The notes: generated by a model from the letters alone, not told the origin. Shown: positions 44,900 through 54,507, counted from the stretch's first letter. The stretch is DNA of 64,000 nt from Duganella margarita (GCF_009857535.1 NZ_WWCS01000007.1:238921-302920), one strand, 5' to 3'. Translations and numbers: made by a program.

Positions 44900-46234
44900 A
44901 TGACTACACCACTCGACAAGAAGATAGACCGGCTGCTGCACAAGGTATTCGGCATGGAGGCGCTGCGCGATGGCCAGCGCCGCGTGATCGACAGCGTGCT
45001 GGCCGGCCGCGACACGCTGGCCGTGATGCCCACCGGCAGCGGCAAGTCGCTGTGTTACCAGTTGCCGGCGCGCCTGCTGGACGGCATGACGCTGGTGGTA
45101 TCGCCGCTGATCTCGCTGATGAAGGACCAGGCGGAGCGGCTGGAGGAGACCGGCATCGCCAGCGCAACGCAGGTCAACAGCAGCCTGTCGCGCGCCGATG
45201 AGCTGGAGGCGCTGGAAAGCATCGAAAAAGCCGGCAAGGATGTGGTGTTCTGCACCCCCGAGCGGCTGGCCACGGCCGAGTTCCAGGAACTGCTGAAGCA
45301 GAAGAAAATCGCGCTGGTCGTCATCGACGAGGCGCACTGCATTTCGCAATGGGGCCACGACTTTCGGCCGGCGTTCATGGAAATCGGCGCGGCGCTCGAA
45401 GCGCTGGGCAAGCCGCAGGTACTGGCGTTGACCGCCACCGCCACCGACGACGTCATCGCCGATATCCGCGGCCAGCTTGGCCGGCCGCGCATGCGTGTGG
45501 TGAACACCGGGATTTACCGGCCTAACCTGCAATACCGCGTGCGCCAGGTGACCAATCCGGAGGAAAAGAACCAGATGCTGCTCGACCTGGTGCGCCAGAC
45601 GCCGGGCGTCGGCATCATCTACGCCGCCACCGTCAAGGCGGTGAACGAGACTTACCGGCTGCTGCTGGACGCCGGCGAAAGCGTAACGCTGTACCACGGC
45701 CGCCTGAAAGCGGCGGAGCGCAGCGAGAACCAGAACCTGTTCATGAACGGCGAACGGCGCGTGATGGTGGCGACCAACGCCTTCGGCATGGGCATTGACA
45801 AGACCGACACCCGCTTCGTCATCCATCTGCAGGTGCCCGGCAACCTGGAAGCTTATTACCAGGAATCCGGCCGCGCAGGCCGCGATGGCGAGGACGCCGA
45901 ATGCACGCTGCTGTACTACCATGACGATACGCGACTACAGAAGTTCTTCCTCATGAAGAGCAAGGCGCCGGACGAGAAGCATGAACTTGACCGCGAAAAG
46001 CTGGAGCGCATGATCGGCTACGCGCAGAGCGGCTTTTGCCGCTGGAAGCTGCTGCTCGATTACTTCGGCGATCCGGTGCCGGGCTTCGAACATTGCTGCC
46101 GCTGCGACAACTGCCTGTCGCCGCCCGTCATTTCAGGCCTAGGGGATCACCTCGAACAGCAGGAACTGGGTCACCTGGGTCTTGCTGAAGTTGTCGTCCG
46201 AGATCAGCACCAGGCTGGCGTGGCCGTTGGCTAG
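44900..46234 (+). CDS. RecQ-family ATP-dependent DNA helicase, short form
   Basis: 444 residues. Helicase motifs in order: Q motif region (FGMEALRDGQRRVI), Walker A (MPTGSGKSLCYQLP), motif Ia (VSPLISLMKDQ), DEAH box with RecQ aromatic loop (VVIDEAHCISQWGHDFRPAF), motif III (ALTATAT), motifs V-VI (ATNAFGMGIDKTDTRFVIH, YYQESGRAGRDG), then zinc-binding CRWKLLLDYFG and HCCRCDNC. The winged-helix and HRDC domains are absent, and the last 32 residues are encoded on DNA that is antisense to the 3' end of the convergent gene. Either this is a naturally short RecQ or its 3' end was lost and the frame runs on to a chance stop. Confidence 0.9.
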   Translation: MTTPLDKKIDRLLHKVFGMEALRDGQRRVIDSVLAGRDTLAVMPTGSGKSLCYQLPARLLDGMTLVVSPLISLMKDQAERLEETGIASATQVNSSLSRADELEALESIEKAGKDVVFCTPERLATAEFQELLKQKKIALVVIDEAHCISQWGHDFRPAFMEIGAALEALGKPQVLALTATATDDVIADIRGQLGRPRMRVVNTGIYRPNLQYRVRQVTNPEEKNQMLLDLVRQTPGVGIIYAATVKAVNETYRLLLDAGESVTLYHGRLKAAERSENQNLFMNGERRVMVATNAFGMGIDKTDTRFVIHLQVPGNLEAYYQESGRAGRDGEDAECTLLYYHDDTRLQKFFLMKSKAPDEKHELDREKLERMIGYAQSGFCRWKLLLDYFGDPVPGFEHCCRCDNCLSPPVISGLGDHLEQQELGHLGLAEVVVRDQHQAGVAVG

Positions 46235-47269
46235 GCGCGGGCCGAACGAAATCCCTTCCAGGTTATCGACGATCGGCAAGCCGACGCTGGCCATGTCCAG
46301 CACCAGGCGCTTCTTCACTTGCGTAAAGACCGCGCCTTGCAGCGTCGGCAGGTGCTGGATGTCGGTGGCGCCGGTCGTGTCGATTTCGTAGACGCGCACA
46401 TAGGTCTTGTAGCTGTTGTCGTCGGCTTGCACGCCGGACCGTTCCAGCGTCAGCATGCGGGTCTCGCTCAGGGCCAGCATTTCCGAGATGCCGTTGTCGG
46501 CTTCCTTGCCCTTGCCTGGCGTGGCGGGAATCGCGTCGAGCGGATAGGCGTACTGGCCCAGCACCTTGCCGTCGCGGGTGAAGTGGGTGATGCGGTTAAC
46601 CGCGCCGTGCGTCGGATCAGGCGCCGGCCCATCCTGGTACATCGGACCTTCCAGCGATACCCACAGCGTGCGGCCGTCCGGTGCAAAGCTCAGGCCTTCA
46701 AACGCCTGATTGTCGCGGGGGCCGGATTTGCGTTCCTTTGACACCGTGAACAGCGGCGGCAGCGGCAGTTCGGCAATAAAGCTGCCATCGCGGCGCGCGT
46801 GGCGCACAAACGGATCGAACCCCAGCTTGACGTCACCTTCGCTGGCGTACCAGATGCTGCCGTCCTGCGGATCGACGCGCATGGTTTCGAGGTCCGGCAC
46901 CACGCCGGCGCCGGGCTTGTAGGCTTCCTTGGAGGGATAGACGCTGCCGTCCGGCTGCAACAGCAGCGACACGCCGGTCAGCTGCGCCGACTTGAACGCG
47001 TGTTCGTCGAACGCCAGCCTGGCGCGGTAGTAGCGCGCCGGATTGTGCTGCGAACGGTCGTCGCTGATGATCACCCATTCGTCACTGGCGGCGTCGTAGT
47101 CGATGCCGGACAGGCCGCCCACCATGGTGCCTTGATACTGCATGCGGTAGGGCAGGCGCTGTTCGCCGATGAAGCGCAGGCTGGAGATCGTGTCAGGTTG
47201 CTGAACCGGCAGCTGCGCGCAGGCTGCAAGCATTAGCGCGCTGATAAGAGTGGCGATGGTCTTTTTCAT
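46139..47269 (-). CDS. esterase-like activity of phytase family lipoprotein
   Basis: 376 residues with a lipobox (ISALMLAACAQ). Beta-propeller pattern of the phytase-like family: MVGGLSGIDYDAASDEWVIISDDRS at the start, AGVVPDLETMRVDPQDGSIWYASEG in the middle, and DNLEGISFGPRLANGHASLVLISDDNF at the end. The acidic SDD/DNLEG residues are the usual calcium/active-site positions. Precise substrate unknown. Its final 96 bases overlap recQ on the other strand. Seventeen bases separate it from the COG0523 gene upstream, so it may be in the zinc operon. Confidence 0.87.
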   Translation of the reverse strand: MKKTIATLISALMLAACAQLPVQQPDTISSLRFIGEQRLPYRMQYQGTMVGGLSGIDYDAASDEWVIISDDRSQHNPARYYRARLAFDEHAFKSAQLTGVSLLLQPDGSVYPSKEAYKPGAGVVPDLETMRVDPQDGSIWYASEGDVKLGFDPFVRHARRDGSFIAELPLPPLFTVSKERKSGPRDNQAFEGLSFAPDGRTLWVSLEGPMYQDGPAPDPTHGAVNRITHFTRDGKVLGQYAYPLDAIPATPGKGKEADNGISEMLALSETRMLTLERSGVQADDNSYKTYVRVYEIDTTGATDIQHLPTLQGAVFTQVKKRLVLDMASVGLPIVDNLEGISFGPRLANGHASLVLISDDNFSKTQVTQFLLFEVIP

Positions 47270-47286
47270 GGACGCGCATCATATCA

Positions 47287-48435
47287 TCACTCGATATACC
47301 ATGGCGGGAACGGGTCAGGGTAGTGCTGCCACACCGCTTCGCCGGCGGCGGCTTCCCCATCCGTCAGCACGCAATAGGAAAAAGCCTCCTCAATCGCGGC
47401 GCGGTCAAGATTCTGGCCAATGAACACCACTTCGTTAAAGCGGTCGTCATAAGGCTCGGCCCAGCGGCCGACCGGTTCCACCGACGCGATCTTGCCGGCG
47501 CGCGAATAGGTCGCCGCCCATTCCGGTCGCGTGGCGAGCCACAGATAGCCCTTGGCGCGTATCAGGCCGGGAAAGGCCTGGTCGAGAAAACGGTTGAAGC
47601 GCTGCGGATGCAAGGCGCGCGGCTCGCGCAGCACAAAGCTCGAGATGCCGTATTCCTCGGTTTCGGGCGTGTGCTCACCGGCCAGTTCACGCGCCCAGCC
47701 GGCCATTTCACTGGCTTTCTCGAGATCGAACTTGCCGGTGCCCAGAATTTTATGCAGCGGCACGCGGCCGTGTTCAGCATAAGTAATCGTCGCAACAGGA
47801 TTGAGCGCCTTGATCACCGCGCGCACCTCGCCCAGGTGCTCCAGCGAGACCAGGTCGGTTTTGCTGACCACCACCACGTCGGCAAACTCGATCTGTTCCG
47901 ACAGCAGCCCGGCCAGCGAGCGGTCGTCGCCTTCGCCGGCGGTTTCACCGCGCTGCGCCAGGAAATCGGTGCTGTTGTAGTCGGCCAGCAGGTTGAGGGC
48001 GTCGACCACTGTCACCATGGTGTCGATGCGCGCCACCTGGTTGAGCGAATGGCCATGTTCATCCTCGAAATCGAAGGTGGCCGCCACCGGCATCGGCTCG
48101 CCCACGCCGGTTGATTCGATCAGCAGATAGTCGAAGCGGCCCTCGGCGGCCAGCTTGCGCACTTCCAGCAGCAGGTCTTCGCGCAAGGTACAGCAGATGC
48201 AGCCGTTGCTCATCTCGACCATTTTCTCTTCGGTGCGGGACAATTCGGCGCCGGCGTTGGCGCTGCCGTCACGCAGCAGGCTGGCGTCGATATTCACCTC
48301 GCTCATGTCGTTGACGATGACGGCCACGCGCAGGCCGTCACGATTGGCCAGGATGTGGTTGAGCAGGGTGGTCTTGCCGGCGCCAAGGAAGCCGGAAAGG
48401 ACGGTCACGGGCAGGCGTGGATCTGGAATGGACAT
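47287..48435 (-). CDS. COG0523 zinc metallochaperone GTPase (ZigA/YjiA-like)
   Basis: 382 residues. G-domain: Walker [14 protein letters not shown], metal-binding GCICC (the CxCC motif, about residue 74), switch [20 protein letters not shown] and base-recognition SKTD. The C-terminal CobW_C domain contains [26 protein letters not shown]. Family members insert zinc into client enzymes under zinc starvation. It follows zur on the same strand; two palindromes in the gap between them are likely Zur operators, so expression is expected when zinc is low. Confidence 0.92.
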   Translation of the reverse strand: MSIPDPRLPVTVLSGFLGAGKTTLLNHILANRDGLRVAVIVNDMSEVNIDASLLRDGSANAGAELSRTEEKMVEMSNGCICCTLREDLLLEVRKLAAEGRFDYLLIESTGVGEPMPVAATFDFEDEHGHSLNQVARIDTMVTVVDALNLLADYNSTDFLAQRGETAGEGDDRSLAGLLSEQIEFADVVVVSKTDLVSLEHLGEVRAVIKALNPVATITYAEHGRVPLHKILGTGKFDLEKASEMAGWARELAGEHTPETEEYGISSFVLREPRALHPQRFNRFLDQAFPGLIRAKGYLWLATRPEWAATYSRAGKIASVEPVGRWAEPYDDRFNEVVFIGQNLDRAAIEEAFSYCVLTDGEAAAGEAVWQHYPDPFPPWYIE

Positions 48436-48454
48436 GCTGAATCTCGCTTAATAA

Positions 48455-48471
48455 ATGCAATCGAGTTGCAT
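48455..48471. promoter_or_regulatory. candidate Zur site, proximal
   Basis: ATGCAA (48455-48460) and TTGCAT (48466-48471) with a 5-base spacer, 20 bases before the COG0523 start. Arms resemble the stronger site at 48490. Confidence 0.5.
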
Positions 48472-48489
48472 ATTAGGCGGATTCAGGTG

Positions 48490-48512
48490 TTAACGCAACA
48501 GGGTTGCGTTAA
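48490..48512. promoter_or_regulatory. candidate Zur box, distal
   Basis: Perfect inverted repeat TTAACGCAAC (48490-48499) and GTTGCGTTAA (48503-48512) with a 3-base centre. It lies between the zur stop and the COG0523 start. The 23-bp length and position fit a Fur-family operator; the assignment to Zur follows from the neighbours. Confidence 0.65.
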
Positions 48513-48524
48513 TTTGAGGTCAAA

Positions 48525-48953
48525 TTATTTCTTGCGGTTGCAGCTGGCGCAGGTGCCCTTGATGAGGAAGTCGATTTCCTGGGTCTGGAAGCCGTCCGGC
48601 AGCTTGATCTTGCGCGGCAGCGCCACGTCGGTGAAGCAGGTGACCTGTTCGCACTTGGTGCACTGGAAGTGCGCATGCTCGTGCGCGTGCTGTCCGGCGC
48701 CGGCGCTGAAGCGCCATACCTGATCGGCGCCGGCGATGCGGTGAATCAGTTCATTTTCGGTCAGCCATTCCAGCACGCGATACAGCGTGACCGAGTCGAG
48801 TTCCTCGCGCGTGGTCTTGGTCAGGTGGGCTTGAATCTCGTGATGGGTCAGCGATTTTTTCTGGCCCAGTAAAAAGTCCAGGACCAGCACGCGCTGGCGG
48901 GTGACGCGGGCGCCGGTAGCGCGGATTTGTGATTCGGCGATATCTGTGTGCAT
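48525..48953 (-). CDS. zur: Fur-family zinc uptake regulator Zur
   Basis: 142 residues. N-terminal winged helix (GARVTRQRVLVLDFLLGQKKSLTHHEIQAHL, SVTLYRVLEWLTENELIHRI). The dimerisation domain has a His-rich loop (HAHEHAHFQCTKCEQVTC) and a final CASC pair, the two CxxC sites holding structural zinc. Called Zur rather than Fur because it is flanked by a COG0523 GTPase and a ZnuD-like receptor. Represses zinc-import genes when zinc is sufficient. It is divergent from the small Cys/His protein gene, with only 44 bases between start codons. Confidence 0.85.
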   Translation of the reverse strand: MHTDIAESQIRATGARVTRQRVLVLDFLLGQKKSLTHHEIQAHLTKTTREELDSVTLYRVLEWLTENELIHRIAGADQVWRFSAGAGQHAHEHAHFQCTKCEQVTCFTDVALPRKIKLPDGFQTQEIDFLIKGTCASCNRKK

Positions 48954-48997
48954 GCCGCTATGGTAACACGGCGCGTATTGCGGTTAGAATACCGGCC

Positions 48998-49342
48998 ATG
49001 AAGTCCCGCCGCCCGTTTGTTCATCTGTTCCTCGCGCTCCTGCTGCTGCTCACGCAGCAGGTCGGGGTAACGCACATCTATTCGCACTGGGATGGGATTG
49101 AGCAGCAGCAGAACGTCCAGCTGAGCGACGAGGACCACGCGGAACACCGCAAACGCGTCGCCGTCCACAAGGTTTGCGCGGAATGCGTGTCGGTGGCGCA
49201 GATGGCGGCTGCCATCACCAGTTCGCCGCTGACGCTGGCGATGTCCACCCTCAGCACCGGCCCGGTCACCGTGCCGACCACGCTGCCTGCATGCGAACGC
49301 ACCACCTGCGTCTTCCAGTCCCGCGCACCACCTCTGGCCTGA
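48998..49342 (+). CDS. small secreted Cys/His protein, DUF2946-like
   Basis: 114 residues from ATG 48998, chosen because it begins a signal peptide (RPFVHLFLALLLLLTQQVGV); a longer frame upstream overlaps zur antisense. The mature part has THIYSHWDG, several His (EDHAEHRKRVAVHKVCAEC) and a CxxC, then a short C-terminal CERTTC. The layout (hydrophobic leader, His-rich middle, CxxC) resembles DUF2946-type proteins that precede metal TonB receptor genes. A role in binding zinc near the receptor is inference. It is transcribed toward the ZnuD-like gene 100 bases later. Confidence 0.65.
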   Translation: MKSRRPFVHLFLALLLLLTQQVGVTHIYSHWDGIEQQQNVQLSDEDHAEHRKRVAVHKVCAECVSVAQMAAAITSSPLTLAMSTLSTGPVTVPTTLPACERTTCVFQSRAPPLA

Positions 49343-49441
49343 CACCCAAAATCCGTTTTTACATTTTGAGTTTTTTGCGCCGCTGCGGCCCGCAAGGGTA
49401 CGTTGTGCGCGACCGTCAATCACATCGCTAGAGGTTTTACA

Positions 49442-51418
49442 ATGAAGATTCAACGCACGCTGCTGGCCGGCGCGATCCTGTCCGCCTATTCCACGCTGGC
49501 TTTCGGCCAGGCCGTCGTTCCACAGGTGATGGTTACCGCATCCCCGTTCAGCAACGCCGCCAGTGACCAGATCCTGACCCCGGCCAAGGTGCTGGCCGGC
49601 CACGAACTGCGCGACAAGACCGGCAGCTCGCTGGGCGAAACGCTGTCGCAGGAACTGGGCGTGTCGGCATCGGCGTTCGGCGCCGGCGCTTCGCGTCCCA
49701 TCATCCGCGGCCTGGAAGGCGCCCGCGTCAAGATGCTGGAAAACGGCATGGCCGTCTCCGACGTCTCCGGCCTGTCCAACGACCACGCGGTGGCGGCGGA
49801 AGGCGCGGTGGCGCAGCAGATCGAAATCCTGCGCGGCCCGGCGGCGCTGCTGTACGGCTCGGGCGCCATCGGTGGCCTGGTCAACGTCGTCAACGAACGC
49901 ATTCCGACTGCGCTGGAGCCCAAGCTTACCGGCCAGCTGGAAGCGCGCGGCAGCACGGTAGACAGCGGCCGCAATCTGTCCGGCACCATTGATGGTTCGG
50001 TCGACAAGATGGCGTGGCATATCGACGGTAACTTCCGCAACGCCGACGACTACAAAATCCCCGGCAACCGCGTGCTGGGCGATCCTGATTCGGCTTCCGG
50101 CCGTCTGCCGCATTCGGACACGCGCGCGCGTACCGGCGGCATCGGCGGTTCGTGGGTGGATAGCTGGGGCTTTGTCGGCGTATCGGCCTCGCGCCTGTCG
50201 AATGTGTACGGCATCCCAAGCGACGAAGGCTCGAAGATCGACCAGAAGCAGACCCGCTACGACATCGACAGCCTGGTAAAAGCCCCATTTGAAGGCTTTG
50301 AAACCCTCAAGTTCAAGGCCGGCTACACCGACTACAAGCACGCCGAAATCGGCGAGGATGGCGCGCCGGAAGTGCTGTTCAAGAACCGGGCGACCGAAAC
50401 CCGCGTCGAGCTGACGCACAAGCCGGTGGCCGGCTGGCATGGCACCTTCGGCCTGCAAACCGAAAACACCAACTTCTCGGCGCTGAGCGCGGAAGGCGGC
50501 CCGGATACCGTGCCGGTCACCCATTCCACCTCCAACGCCTTGTTCCTGGTTGAGGAAACCGACTTTGGCCCGGTCAAGTTCAACGCCGGTGGCCGCGTGG
50601 AGCGCGTCAAGCGCGAGCCGGTGACGGGCGTCGAGCGTTCGTTCAACCTGCAATCGGCATCGGTGGGCGGCCTGTGGCCGTTCGTGCCGGGCTACGCGAT
50701 CGGCGCCACGCTGTCGTACGCACAGCGCGCGCCATCGACCGAGGAACTGTATTCCAGCGGTCCGCACGACGCCACCATCACCTTCGATATCGGTAACGCG
50801 GATTTCAAGAAGGAGACCTCGCGCAATATCGAACTGAATCTGCAGAAGACCACGGGACTGGTGCGCTGGAAGGCCAACGTCTTCCGCAACAAGGTCAGTG
50901 ACTTCATCTATGGCCACATTACTGGCAAGCTGCTGGACGAAGACGGCAATCCGGGCGAGGAACTGCGCGAGCGCATTTTCGAACAGGCTGACGCCACCAT
51001 CCAGGGCGCGGAAGCGGAGCTGGAATACAACCCGACCGGCGCCGGCTGGTCCGGCCGCGTCTTCGCCGACACGTCGCGCGGCAAACTGGAACGCGGCGGC
51101 AGCTTGCCGCTGCAACCGGCCAACCGCGTCGGCGTCAGCACCGCGTACAAGATGGGCGCCTGGCGCGCGGGCCTGTCGCTGGTGCACGCGCAGTCGCAGG
51201 ACCGTTTGGCGTCGTTCGAAACCAGCGATACGCCAGGCTACAACCAGCTGAACGCTAATCTGTCGTACACGCAAAAAGTGGATGGCGCCGACTTGACCTG
51301 GTTCCTGCTGGCGAAGAACCTGACCAACGACGAGATCCGCGTGTCGACCTCGGTGCTGAAGGACATCGCGCCGCTGCCGGGCCGTAACGTGGTGTTCGGC
51401 GTGCGCGTCAAGTTCTGA
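49442..51418 (+). CDS. ZnuD-like TonB-dependent zinc receptor
   Basis: 658 residues from ATG 49442 (signal peptide MKIQRTLLAGAILSAYSTLAFGQ). Plug domain: VMVTASPFSN, LGETLSQELGVSASAFGAGASRPIIRGLEG, MLENGMAVSDVSGLSNDHAVAAE, IEILRGPAALLYGSGAIGGLVNVVNERIP, the ZnuD-subgroup pattern. The barrel ends GRNVVFGVRVKF. It lacks the long His-rich loops known from neisserial ZnuD. Position beside zur and the COG0523 gene supports zinc import. Convergent with the TetR gene, 4 bases apart. Confidence 0.88.
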   Translation: MKIQRTLLAGAILSAYSTLAFGQAVVPQVMVTASPFSNAASDQILTPAKVLAGHELRDKTGSSLGETLSQELGVSASAFGAGASRPIIRGLEGARVKMLENGMAVSDVSGLSNDHAVAAEGAVAQQIEILRGPAALLYGSGAIGGLVNVVNERIPTALEPKLTGQLEARGSTVDSGRNLSGTIDGSVDKMAWHIDGNFRNADDYKIPGNRVLGDPDSASGRLPHSDTRARTGGIGGSWVDSWGFVGVSASRLSNVYGIPSDEGSKIDQKQTRYDIDSLVKAPFEGFETLKFKAGYTDYKHAEIGEDGAPEVLFKNRATETRVELTHKPVAGWHGTFGLQTENTNFSALSAEGGPDTVPVTHSTSNALFLVEETDFGPVKFNAGGRVERVKREPVTGVERSFNLQSASVGGLWPFVPGYAIGATLSYAQRAPSTEELYSSGPHDATITFDIGNADFKKETSRNIELNLQKTTGLVRWKANVFRNKVSDFIYGHITGKLLDEDGNPGEELRERIFEQADATIQGAEAELEYNPTGAGWSGRVFADTSRGKLERGGSLPLQPANRVGVSTAYKMGAWRAGLSLVHAQSQDRLASFETSDTPGYNQLNANLSYTQKVDGADLTWFLLAKNLTNDEIRVSTSVLKDIAPLPGRNVVFGVRVKF

Positions 51419-51422
51419 TGGT

Positions 51423-51995
51423 TTAGTCGCGCGGGGCGGCGAACTGCTGTTCGACCAGCCCAATCAGCGCAGCCTGCATCTGCTGCTTCTCCAGGTCGGA
51501 GAAGTGGCGGATGTTGAGCATCTCCAGCATGACAAAGCCGTCCAGCGCCGTCCATACCGACAGCGCCAGGCCGGCACTCTCGGCCACCTGCGCCAGATCG
51601 CCGCTGCGACTGTCGTACATACCTTTCACGGGCACCAGCAACGAAGGGTAGGTAGAAGCGGCAGCCAGCAGGTTGGCCATGATTTTCTTCTCCTGAGGGC
51701 CCATCGTAAACGCGTAGTTGATACGCGCAATCAGGAACTTCTTGATTGCCGCACGCGGATCTGCTTCGGGATCGACGCAATGCGCGTCCACCTTGGCGCG
51801 CATGCGCTCAACCAGCGCGTGCAGCAATGCCTCTTTGGATTTGAAGTGGTAAATCAGGCCGCCCTTGGTGACGCCAGCACGCGCGGCGACGCCGTCGAGC
51901 GTAACGTCGTGAACGCTGCCCTCCGAAATGATGGATTCGAGGACGTCCAGAAGCGCATCGCGATTGCTGGTGCGCGCTCCGTGAGCTGAGGTCAT
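51423..51995 (-). CDS. TetR-family transcriptional regulator
   Basis: 190 residues. N-terminal helix-turn-helix (ALLDVLESIISEGSVHDVTLDGVAARAGVTKGGLIYHFKSKEALLHAL), then a helical ligand domain including a TetR_C pattern (MANLLAAASTYPSLLVPVKGMYDSR, ALDGFVMLEMLNIRHFSD). Divergent from the chemoreceptor gene; a 19-bp palindrome in the shared region is a likely operator. Ligand unknown. Confidence 0.9.
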   Translation of the reverse strand: MTSAHGARTSNRDALLDVLESIISEGSVHDVTLDGVAARAGVTKGGLIYHFKSKEALLHALVERMRAKVDAHCVDPEADPRAAIKKFLIARINYAFTMGPQEKKIMANLLAAASTYPSLLVPVKGMYDSRSGDLAQVAESAGLALSVWTALDGFVMLEMLNIRHFSDLEKQQMQAALIGLVEQQFAAPRD

Positions 51996-52109
51996 GACGA
52001 TCTAGGAATAGGTGATAGTACGTAATTTTACTACGCCGGCGTCGTAAGCCACAAATCATGCATATGAAGTGCATGAAAAGCAATGAACATTTCCAATGGT
52101 TAACCATGT

Positions 52110-52128
52110 ACTATACGTACAGTATAGT
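52110..52128. promoter_or_regulatory. palindromic operator candidate for the TetR regulator
   Basis: ACTATAC (52110-52116) and GTATAGT (52122-52128) with a 5-base spacer. It overlaps the expected promoter 20-38 bases before the chemoreceptor start and is 115 bases from the TetR start. Confidence 0.6.
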
Positions 52129-52147
52129 TAAATATGGAGCCTGTGAG

Positions 52148-53743
52148 ATGCAGTTGAAACATCGATTGGTCGTGAGCCTGGGATTACTGAGTTTGCTGTC
52201 GCTACTGATTGGCGGCGTCGGGATTTCCGGTGTACGGACGTTAAACCGGAACCTGGACGACATCGCGGATATAAATAATCCAGAGATGTTATTCGCCAGC
52301 GCGTTGCAGAACTCCATCCAGGATCGCATGATCGCTATCCGCAATGTGATACTGCTGACCGATCCGCAAATGGTGGCGCCAGAAGTTGAGCGCATCAAGC
52401 GCCAGGAAACCCTCTATCGTGATTCCTACTCTGGCTTGGGGAAGATGTTTGACGCAGAAGCCGGCACCACCGACGAAGAAAAGCGCTTGTTCGCCAAACT
52501 GGGCGAACTGGAAGCGGCTGCGCAGCCGGCTTTCGCGGCGGTACTCGACGCGGGGCTGAAGAACGAGCGTGAACTGGCGACCAGGCTGGCGATCGACAGG
52601 CTGCGGCCCGCGCAGCGCGCATGGATTGATGCCGCGCAAGCGCTCAAGGACAAGGAGATTAAGCTTAATGAAGAGGCCAGCGCCGCAGCCAAGAGCGCCG
52701 CGGACAAGGCCTACACAACGATCCTGCTGCTGGTGGTGGTAGCGCTGGTGGTGAGCGTGACGGTCAGCGTGCTGCTGACGCGCGTCGTGATGCGGCAGTT
52801 GGGTGGCGACCCCGCCGAAGCGCAGGCGATTGCCGGCGAAATCGCCGCCGGCAACCTGGCGTTCGCGGTCGATACCTCGCAGATGGCGAACGACAGCCTG
52901 ATCGCCTCCCTTGAACAGATGCGCGTGAGCCTCAACCGCATGGTGGCGGAGATCAAGGGTTCGGCTGACACCATCGCCCATGCCGCCGCCGAAATCGCCG
53001 ATGGCAATAGCGATTTGTCGCGCCGCACCGAAGAGCAGGCATCCTCGCTGGAGGAAACCGCCGCCAGCATGGAAGAAATCACATCGACCATCGGCAACAA
53101 CACCAATAACGCGGCGCAGGGTCAGGGCGAGGCGGAAAGCGCGCTGCAAATGGCCACCACCGGCGGCGACGTCGTGCAGCGCGTGATCGCCGCCATGGAC
53201 AAGGTATCGGATGGCAGCACGCGCATGACCGAAGTAATTGCGACCATTGAAGGTATCGCCTTCCAGACCAATATCCTGGCGCTGAACGCCGCAGTGGAAG
53301 CTGCGCGCGCCGGTGAGCAGGGGCGCGGTTTTGCCGTCGTGGCCAGCGAAGTGCGCGCACTGGCGCAGCGCTGCGCGGCGGCGTCGCAGGAGATTCGCAA
53401 CCTGATTATGGGATCGGTGTCGGATATCGGCAGCGGGGCCGCAGCCGTCGACGAAGCGGGACGCGCGATGTCCGGCATCTCGGAGTCGATCGGCCGGGTC
53501 AGCGGCATCATGCGCGAAGTGGTGGCGGCGTCCGTTGAGCAGCGCGCCGGCGTGGAGCAAGTCAACGCAGCCATCATCAGCATGGACGACGTCACGCAGC
53601 AAAATGCGGCATTGGTGGAGCAGGCGACAGCGGCGGCGCACGCATTGGCGGAGCAGGCGGAGGGCTTGCGCGCCACGGTTGCCCGTTTCAAGGTGGATTC
53701 GCTGACGTCTGCCGACAGACAGCCGGTGAAGCTGCTGAATTGA
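52148..53743 (+). CDS. methyl-accepting chemotaxis protein
   Basis: 531 residues from ATG 52148, selected because it directly starts TM1 ([23 protein letters not shown]). Periplasmic four-helix-bundle sensor about 30-188 (4HB_MCP type, [31 protein letters not shown]), TM2 about 190-212, HAMP, then the methyl-accepting coiled coil ([25 protein letters not shown]). The signalling tip is [41 protein letters not shown] (conserved glutamates and R). No CheR-tethering pentapeptide at the C-terminus. The stop overlaps the next start, so it is coupled to a binding-protein gene. Confidence 0.93.
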   Translation: MQLKHRLVVSLGLLSLLSLLIGGVGISGVRTLNRNLDDIADINNPEMLFASALQNSIQDRMIAIRNVILLTDPQMVAPEVERIKRQETLYRDSYSGLGKMFDAEAGTTDEEKRLFAKLGELEAAAQPAFAAVLDAGLKNERELATRLAIDRLRPAQRAWIDAAQALKDKEIKLNEEASAAAKSAADKAYTTILLLVVVALVVSVTVSVLLTRVVMRQLGGDPAEAQAIAGEIAAGNLAFAVDTSQMANDSLIASLEQMRVSLNRMVAEIKGSADTIAHAAAEIADGNSDLSRRTEEQASSLEETAASMEEITSTIGNNTNNAAQGQGEAESALQMATTGGDVVQRVIAAMDKVSDGSTRMTEVIATIEGIAFQTNILALNAAVEAARAGEQGRGFAVVASEVRALAQRCAAASQEIRNLIMGSVSDIGSGAAAVDEAGRAMSGISESIGRVSGIMREVVAASVEQRAGVEQVNAAIISMDDVTQQNAALVEQATAAAHALAEQAEGLRATVARFKVDSLTSADRQPVKLLN

Positions 53744-54507
53744 TGCGCGCTGTGTTGATTGCATGGCTGCTGTGCTGCGGCGCCGGGTGGCTAGGCGTGT
53801 GCGCCGCTGTGCCAAGCGAAAAATTCAAGCTGCTGGCCTATGATCAGTCGCCCTACACACAGGCCGATGCCGATGGCACGCCCAAGGGCGCGGCGGTGGA
53901 GATGGTGCAGGAGATTTTTGCCCGATTGCGCGTGATGCCACAACTGCACATCTATCCGCTGGCGCGTTCCCTGGCCCTGTTCGAGCATGGCTACGCCAGC
54001 GGTATCTTCACCATGAAGAAGACGCCGGAGCTGGAGCGGCAATATGCTTTCTCAGACCGGCCGCTGTTCAAGCAGGAGATGGTACTGTTTGTGCGCAAGG
54101 ATATGCCGATTGAATTTAGCGGCGACTTGCGGACCTTGTCCGGGCGCTCTGTTGGGCTGGTGCGCGGGGCGGCCTATGGGCAGGTGGTGGATGCGGCGGT
54201 TGGCAGCCGCGTTTTTTCTCGACTCGACTACGCCTCGCATGACGAGTGGAGCTTTCGCAAGTTGATAGTGGGGCGGGTCGACGCGGTGATCACCGGGCGG
54301 CAAACGGGCCTGGCGATGCTGAAAAAAATGCATGCTACCGCAAGCTTGCGGATTGTTGGCCCGCCGCTGGCTATCACCGAAAGTTACATCATGTTCGACC
54401 GGCGTGCTATCGATGCCGGCTTTTTGCGGAGGTTTAACGCGGCCATGGCGCTGGTGCAGAAGGATGGCAGTGCATCCCGCATCAAGGCGAAGTACGGGTT
54501 GCAGTAG
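53743..54507 (+). CDS. periplasmic amino-acid-type (SBP family 3) binding protein
   Basis: 254 residues. The ATG at 53743 overlaps the chemoreceptor stop (TGATG). Signal peptide (LIAWLLCCGAGWLGVCA), then the two-lobed family-3 fold (LLAYDQSPYTQADADGTPKGAAVEMVQEIFARL, FSDRPLFKQEMVLFVRKD, LSGRSVGLVRGAAYG, VDAVITGRQTGLAMLKK). No ABC permease or ATPase adjoins, so it probably senses rather than transports. Tight coupling suggests it presents a ligand to the chemoreceptor or works in the same pathway. Confidence 0.85.
   Translation: MRAVLIAWLLCCGAGWLGVCAAVPSEKFKLLAYDQSPYTQADADGTPKGAAVEMVQEIFARLRVMPQLHIYPLARSLALFEHGYASGIFTMKKTPELERQYAFSDRPLFKQEMVLFVRKDMPIEFSGDLRTLSGRSVGLVRGAAYGQVVDAAVGSRVFSRLDYASHDEWSFRKLIVGRVDAVITGRQTGLAMLKKMHATASLRIVGPPLAITESYIMFDRRAIDAGFLRRFNAAMALVQKDGSASRIKAKYGLQ

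Noticed and set aside
48848..51463. 871-codon minus-strand frame opposite the ZnuD-like gene
   Set aside because: Shadow frame; it has no domain, and the plus-strand receptor accounts for the conservation.
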